A stretch of 64,000 nucleotides of DNA from Thaumatotibia leucotreta (lineage: Eukaryota; Arthropoda; Insecta; Lepidoptera; Tortricidae), in the NCBI GenBank assembly GCA_025490895.1, contig JALPQI010000238.1, forward strand, positions 62,001 to 126,000. Direction: 5' to 3'. The notes below the pieces were generated by a model. It searched no databases, had not been told where the DNA came from, and was given only the letters and a program-made list of their open reading frames with translations. The position numbers and the translations under genes are program-made. The first letter of the stretch is position 1. Every line of letters starts with the position of its first letter. Below are positions 62,235-64,000 of this stretch, piece by piece.

Positions 62235-64000
62235 TTTTTTTTTTTTTTTAATCTTTTATTGATTAAAAAGAAAAGGGTTTCGTCACACAGTGACGATGTC
62301 ACCCTCGTTGATGAGATCACATATTGCTTAATTAATTAAAATATAATATTTATGTATGTTTATCAGAACAATTTAAAATATAATTTGCACAACCTACCAG
62401 CCTCATCCGACAACGGCGAAGCCAGCATGCTGTTGCAAGACCCAATGTCGGTGGGAGTTGGGAACATGTCTTGACGTTTATCCTCGTTGCGGACACATTC
62501 CATGAGCACATGTTGGACATCTTCAAGTTTGTTACAATCTAAGCAATTTGGTGACTCTGATAGTCTCATCATGAACTTGAACTTATTTGATGGAATGTGT
62601 CCACAACGAAGCCTTAATAATGCCACTACCTTTTTCCTCCTGAAGTGTTTATCAAACCAGGGTATCCGAGGGGGCTGACATTGGATAGTTCGGTACCAAA
62701 TTCCTTTTGTACGTGATCGTTCATCAAAGTACTCGCTCCACGCATCCCTATAGCTCATTTTTACTTTACCCAGGACCTCACTGTGTAACGGTAGGCAACT
62801 ATACGGTATACCGTCGGTTATTGCATGTCGCGCCGCCCTGTCTGCCTCCTCGTTACCCATGATACCGACATGAGAGGGTATCCACTGGATTATCACTTCC
62901 TTGTTACTCTTCCGAAGTTCACATTCACATATGGATTCGAGGATGTTGTAGGCTATCGGATGCCCTCGATTACCCGAGGGTAACCGAGCCAGATGTGAAA
63001 GGGCACTCTTTGCGTCTGATAGTATGACACACTTGTTGCAATTTATTGTTTTCAAATATGACAAAGCTTCGGCAATAGCAATGAGTTCACAGTGCATAAT
63101 TGATATTTCAGCTTGAATATTAAACTTTCCTCGTAACATCAGCTGAGGATCAAAAAAGGCAGCCCCACATCCATTTTTTTCCTTGGATCCATCTGTGAAG
63201 ATCTTATAAAATAAATTATATCTACTTCCTAAAATATCATAACAAAGTTTATATAATTCTACCTGTTGTACATACTTTTTAGCTGATTCTAAACCTTCAA
63301 CAAATATATTAATATTACTTGATACATCAAAACTGCTAATCCAGGTGTCTAGTGAATAAATGGGTAATTTCAACTGTGATTGAACTGCATAGCTAACATA
63401 CTGGTTATAAGTTTCCACAAGTAAAGGTTTTTTCTTACTTCTCCAGTACATATGTTGACAGGAACGACTTAACTCATCTAACACCTGAATCGTAATATTA
63501 TTTTCAAATGATTTTGCTCTTAAATAAAATTTAGCAGCGAGGTATTTTCTTCTAATGAAAAGTGGTTGGATACACAGCTCACTTTCCATAGCGTGAATCG
63601 GTGTACTACGTATAAATCCGCCTATCACCCGCAATGCTTGATTTTGTACTTTATCCAGCTTGAGCAAATGACTCTTAACACTATCATCATATAGAAAACA
63701 CCCATAGTCTAGTCTACTGCGTAAAATTGCAACGTATAGTCGCCTCAAGTGAGTCGGATGAATACCCCATTTGGATCCAGCTAGGACCTTAAAAACATTT
63801 AAGAATTTCAGTGTATTTTCACGGGTTTCATTGATATGCCGTGCCCACGTTAGGCTTCTATCCAGCCACATACCTAGATATTTAACACTGTCTACTTGTT
63901 GTACTCTATTGTTATCTACCTGTAAATTTACTTTATATTTGTTAGCGTTCCTGGGATGCCCTCTCATAAATACACAGACTTTTGTTTTTTTGTGCGATAC
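62235..64000 (-). mobile_element. Poly(A) LINE with RNase H, 3' part
   Basis: The 3' end at 62235-62250 is a poly(T) run on the + strand, with AATAAA-type sequence (TCAATAAAAGATT) just inside. The 3' UTR is about 110 bp. The ORF continues off the window edge. Poly(A) end plus RNase H places it in the I/R1/LOA-type groups, unlike the short-repeat-tailed LINE at 4809. Confidence 0.85.
62363..64000 (-). CDS. LINE ORF2 C-terminal part: RT thumb, RNase H, CCHC
   Basis: The frame is open from the window edge; the first Met at 63965-63967 is internal (VSHKKTKVCVF precedes it). Numbering from that Met, RT-thumb sequence (VKYLGMWLDRSLTWARHI) is at 25-45. RNase H lies at about 255-380 with D259 (FTDGS), E294 (CELIAIAEAL), D318 (SDAKSAL) and D376 (HVGIMGNEEADRAA), so all four catalytic acids are present. 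A C-C-H-C cluster (C475, C478, H486, C491; CLDCNK and HVLMEC) follows, near the end at residue 534. RNase H removes RNA template during reverse transcription. No stops are visible, so the copy is young. The catalytic RT motifs and endonuclease lie outside the window. Confidence 0.92.
   Translation of the reverse strand, partial: VSHKKTKVCVFMRGHPRNANKYKVNLQVDNNRVQQVDSVKYLGMWLDRSLTWARHINETRENTLKFLNVFKVLAGSKWGIHPTHLRRLYVAILRSRLDYGCFLYDDSVKSHLLKLDKVQNQALRVIGGFIRSTPIHAMESELCIQPLFIRRKYLAAKFYLRAKSFENNITIQVLDELSRSCQHMYWRSKKKPLLVETYNQYVSYAVQSQLKLPIYSLDTWISSFDVSSNINIFVEGLESAKKYVQQVELYKLCYDILGSRYNLFYKIFTDGSKEKNGCGAAFFDPQLMLRGKFNIQAEISIMHCELIAIAEALSYLKTINCNKCVILSDAKSALSHLARLPSGNRGHPIAYNILESICECELRKSNKEVIIQWIPSHVGIMGNEEADRAARHAITDGIPYSCLPLHSEVLGKVKMSYRDAWSEYFDERSRTKGIWYRTIQCQPPRIPWFDKHFRRKKVVALLRLRCGHIPSNKFKFMMRLSESPNCLDCNKLEDVQHVLMECVRNEDKRQDMFPTPTDIGSCNSMLASPLSDEAGRLCKLYFKLF

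Overview
The window looks like AT-rich nuclear DNA from a moth or butterfly. The evidence is many copies of tRNA-derived SINEs and non-LTR retrotransposon (LINE) fragments of the kind that litter lepidopteran genomes, dozens of palindromic MITEs, and exons with GT/AG boundaries. Nothing looks bacterial, viral or organellar. The species cannot be read from the sequence.

The one conventional host gene I can name is a class A GPCR on the + strand. Three in-phase 3' exons (28652-28849, 29379-29546, 33015-33183) encode the end of intracellular loop 3 plus TM6, then TM7, then the C-terminal tail. The protein best fits a beta-adrenergic-like octopamine receptor. TM1-TM5 are not in the 28 kb upstream, so most of the window's left half is probably one long TE-filled intron, or intron plus intergenic DNA. 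The locus carries two local duplication scars. One is a tandem copy of the TM6-exon flanks from which the exon itself is missing (28390-28569). The other is a frameshifted relic of the terminal exon (33735-33818).

Mobile elements by region: 0-4.8 kb holds SINEs, two adjacent copies of one MITE and microsatellites. 4.8-10.1 kb holds a near-complete CR1-group LINE on the - strand with both ORFs open. 10.1-17.7 kb holds MITEs, RTE-type LINE tails, a 1.47 kb TIR element (13043-14508), an 8-bp-TSD element (16716-17247) and a possible - strand terminal exon. 17.9-20.2 kb holds nested SINE/LINE insertions. 20.6-25.6 kb holds hAT-like elements. 25.7-34.5 kb holds the receptor exons among MITEs, a tRNA-Ser-like foldback element and LINE tails. 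34.5-47 kb is mostly diverged repeats. 47.2-48.6 kb is a 1.39 kb foldback transposon. 49-61 kb holds RTE tails and MITEs. 61.3-62.1 kb is a dimer of a tRNA-like unit. 62.2-64 kb is the 3' part of an RNase H-bearing LINE that runs off the right edge.

The LINE ORFs are the only long coding regions. They encode APE endonuclease, reverse transcriptase and, in one case, RNase H; such machinery is what typically mobilises the SINEs seen here. Most other open frames are chance frames inside repeats. All functional calls rest on motif recognition by eye; no database search was possible.
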